Both the position numbers and the translations under genes were made by a program. The notes under the pieces are model-generated. The model had not been told where the DNA came from, ran no database searches, and saw nothing but the letters and a program-made list of their open reading frames with translations. A DNA stretch of 47,233 bases from the IMG/VR virus record IMGVR_UViG_3300030688_000047, positions 1 through 47,233 of that record; one strand, written 5' to 3'. Below are positions 45,134-47,233 of this stretch, piece by piece. Within the stretch, counting starts at the first letter, position 1; every line of letters begins with the position of its first letter. Origin of the DNA: a virus.

Positions 45134-47233
45134 CTATTTCTTCAATTTAATACGAATACCATTTTCATCCATATCACCAGTATAATAATCATTGTTATTA
45201 AAGATTTCATTAACTTCTGGAGTTAATTTATCATATACATCATCTCCAATAATATCAATAATGTATGAAGACTGATGAAAATCTTGACCAATATGTTTAT
45301 TATTTAAAACAAATATACTGGAACGAAGAAGTATATTAATAAAAGCAACAGCATCCATATCTTTACGGAATTCTTTAATATAAGTTTTATAATTAATAAG
45401 ATTATCTGTATAATCTACTTTAATGGTAGGACTGGTGTTTTTCTCAACTTTATCATAATCATCAAAGTATTTAAATGTAACACAATCCTCTATATAGCTC
45501 ATCAGCTTCCAATTAGTAATCTTCTCAATATACTTATGATGTTTAACTAGTTCTTTAACAATATAAGGATTACTAATTACGATTTCATTAGTATTACATT
45601 TGCTCGGTATATCTTTTCTCAGTACCAAGGTTCCAAGTATTGTTTTCAAATCAATATTGTTAGAGTATGTATGATGTTCTGACCACTCAATAAGTTCTGG
45701 TGGTTTTACCCTAATACTAAATATAAAACAATCATTACTATAACTTCTATACTTCAAACCATACTTACGAATAGGATATTTAATATCGTTTATAGTAAAA
45801 TATTCCTCAACATAAATAGATTTATTCTTAATATATTTAATAATATCATCTATTTTAAGAAAACTAAGTTCAGTAGTTTGGACATGGATATCATTTGTAT
45901 GTATAATATTAAATTTACTATCATTAACAACATCTTCACCAATTTTACAAGCTTTAAGAACAATCTGATTACAAATGTCTCTAAACTTTGAATAGTGGTC
46001 ATTCTCATCAACATGTACATAGCTATCTGGAACGATATGTTCAATAACACCTTCTGTACCTTCACGACCAGTAGTTTTATATTCAGATTTTTTATTTAAT
46101 TTTTCTTTCTCATTATGTAAAATTATTTTAACACGATACGGCTTTTTTGCCAGTAAACAAAAGCGATGAAAAGTAATACTTAGTTGTTCACCATCTATAG
46201 TCACACCCCACAATGTCACAAAGTTATATACTTCTTCAATATATTGTTTATGTTTATAAAGTTCATCGCAGACATATTTATTACTAGTAATTTTAATATG
46301 TTTAAAATGATCTGTTTCGGATTTAAGTGTATGTATAGCTTCTTTAATCTTCAAATTTTCTTCATATTTAATTCTTTGATTCATATTAATTTCATCAATA
46401 TTTGCTTTAGTAAAATTAAAGTAAAATCTTGTACCCGCAATACATTCTTCAGATTTATCAAAATTTACATTATATCTAGCAATAGGATATGCAATATCAT
46501 TAAGATAGAATTTCTTTTCAGCATAAATAGTAAGAGTTTTTAAGAGTTTAATAACTTTATTTAAATCAATGTTATTATCTTTTTCCATAATAAAAGTAGT
46601 ACCAGAAATAATATCACCTGAAGTAATGTTTTGAATATATTCTTCAGTTTTTTCACGAGCCACATTACAAATATTTTCGGTATATTCTTGTATCGTTGTC
46701 ATGCAGACCTCGTTGTCTTGTGTGTTATTAAACTTATTATTAGTGAATACAACAATACATGTAGCTTCGTTTATATTAAAAAGACTATAACCATATTTTT
46801 CATTAATATAGTTAATAATATCTTTAGTAATACCAAATTTTTCTTTCTCTAACAATAGTTCTACTATCAATCCTGATTTAATTGTCAGTTTAGTCTTTCT
46901 TTTATTATATGCAGAAATAATAAAATCCGAAAGGCGTTTCAATGTATGTTCATAATTAGCTACATCATCAGTTGATTTTTCATTATATTTCTCAAACTGG
47001 AATATTACCCTAGTACCTTCAGTAATTGTTTTAATAAGTTTATATTCGACAACATTCAATTTAAACTCTTTATCAAAACATTTAAATGTGATATACTTAG
47101 TTGGGGGACAATCTGTTAATGCTTCACGAACATCCTTGAAAACTTTATTTTTCATATATTCATATACAGTAAATATCTTACCATCGCCATCAATAATAGC
47201 TTTAGAAATTTTACCATACAAATCAGTAACATA
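45134..47233 (-). CDS. Large unrecognised protein with internal repeats (5' end outside window)
   Basis: At least 699 codons; open to the right edge. The first in-frame start in the window is a TTG at 47221 with no visible ribosome site, so the true start is probably outside. Lysine- and isoleucine-rich, no signal peptide. Contains two clear copies, and a fainter third, of a ~230-residue unit. Compare IYAEKKFYLNDIAYPIARYN with IYVEEYFTINDIKYPIRKYG, and ITSNKYVCDELYKHKQYIEE with ISNPYIVKELVKHHKYIEK. No catalytic motif recognised. Confidence 0.8.
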   Translation of the reverse strand, partial: YVTDLYGKISKAIIDGDGKIFTVYEYMKNKVFKDVREALTDCPPTKYITFKCFDKEFKLNVVEYKLIKTITEGTRVIFQFEKYNEKSTDDVANYEHTLKRLSDFIISAYNKRKTKLTIKSGLIVELLLEKEKFGITKDIINYINEKYGYSLFNINEATCIVVFTNNKFNNTQDNEVCMTTIQEYTENICNVAREKTEEYIQNITSGDIISGTTFIMEKDNNIDLNKVIKLLKTLTIYAEKKFYLNDIAYPIARYNVNFDKSEECIAGTRFYFNFTKANIDEINMNQRIKYEENLKIKEAIHTLKSETDHFKHIKITSNKYVCDELYKHKQYIEEVYNFVTLWGVTIDGEQLSITFHRFCLLAKKPYRVKIILHNEKEKLNKKSEYKTTGREGTEGVIEHIVPDSYVHVDENDHYSKFRDICNQIVLKACKIGEDVVNDSKFNIIHTNDIHVQTTELSFLKIDDIIKYIKNKSIYVEEYFTINDIKYPIRKYGLKYRSYSNDCFIFSIRVKPPELIEWSEHHTYSNNIDLKTILGTLVLRKDIPSKCNTNEIVISNPYIVKELVKHHKYIEKITNWKLMSYIEDCVTFKYFDDYDKVEKNTSPTIKVDYTDNLINYKTYIKEFRKDMDAVAFINILLRSSIFVLNNKHIGQDFHQSSYIIDIIGDDVYDKLTPEVNEIFNNNDYYTGDMDENGIRIKLKK

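Overview
The window is part of the genome of a large (jumbo) tailed bacteriophage. Dense, short-spaced genes fill both strands. They encode tail and tail-fibre proteins, a capsid-type protein, replication proteins (B-family DNA polymerase, DnaB-like helicase, RecA-like ATPase, SbcD-like nuclease) and a fragment of a phage-encoded multisubunit RNA polymerase (beta-prime zinc ribbon and the DFDGDEM catalytic loop). A multisubunit phage RNAP, a roughly 770-residue capsid-type protein, a B-family polymerase that stops after motif A, and TATATTAC-type promoters together suggest a phiKZ-like (nucleus-forming) phage or a relative. This is inference; no homology search was possible. Most of the DNA is strongly A+T-rich, but four genes (7002-7631, 13421-15007, 33734-35029, 40841-43156) are G+C-rich with C/G-ending codons. 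A G+C-rich cassette at about 26045-26690 carries a bacterial-looking gene fragment. Both point to a G+C-rich proteobacterial host.

Layout. 1-13.3 kb is a minus-strand run: (transcribed right to left) RNAP beta-prime interrupted by a group I intron, small probable virion proteins, an SbcD-like phosphoesterase, an ssDNA-binding-like protein, several unrecognised proteins, a protein with an FG-repeat tail, and a probable baseplate spike. 13.4-15.0 kb is an abundant G+C-rich protein; 15.2-16.4 kb is one plus-strand gene. 16.4-22.6 kb is a minus-strand block with a probable baseplate hub and tail proteins. 22.7-28.4 kb is a plus-strand receptor-binding locus: two paralogous fibres (one with an S74 chaperone), a decayed SPASM-domain gene, a recombinant Gly-rich adhesin and small fibre accessory proteins. 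28.5-30.2 kb carries the RecA-like ATPase; 30.4-33.7 kb carries lectin-like and fibre proteins; 33.7-35.0 kb another G+C-rich protein; 35.1-37.4 kb a fibre; 37.5-39.05 kb the helicase. 39.2-43.2 kb has a capsid-adjacent acidic protein and the putative major capsid protein, followed by the N-terminal part of DNA polymerase. A protein built from internal repeats runs off the right edge.

Transcription appears organised by two promoter-like motifs (TATATTAC about 30 nt before some minus-strand genes; TATG-type about 30 nt before some plus-strand genes) and by many long, often perfect palindromes, several between convergent genes. The points most worth a second look are the FG-nucleoporin-like tail at 1097-1500, the compact intron next to the RNAP active-site motif, the radical-SAM SPASM remnant in the fibre locus, and the recombinant adhesin with its out-of-frame 5' end at an A6 tract.
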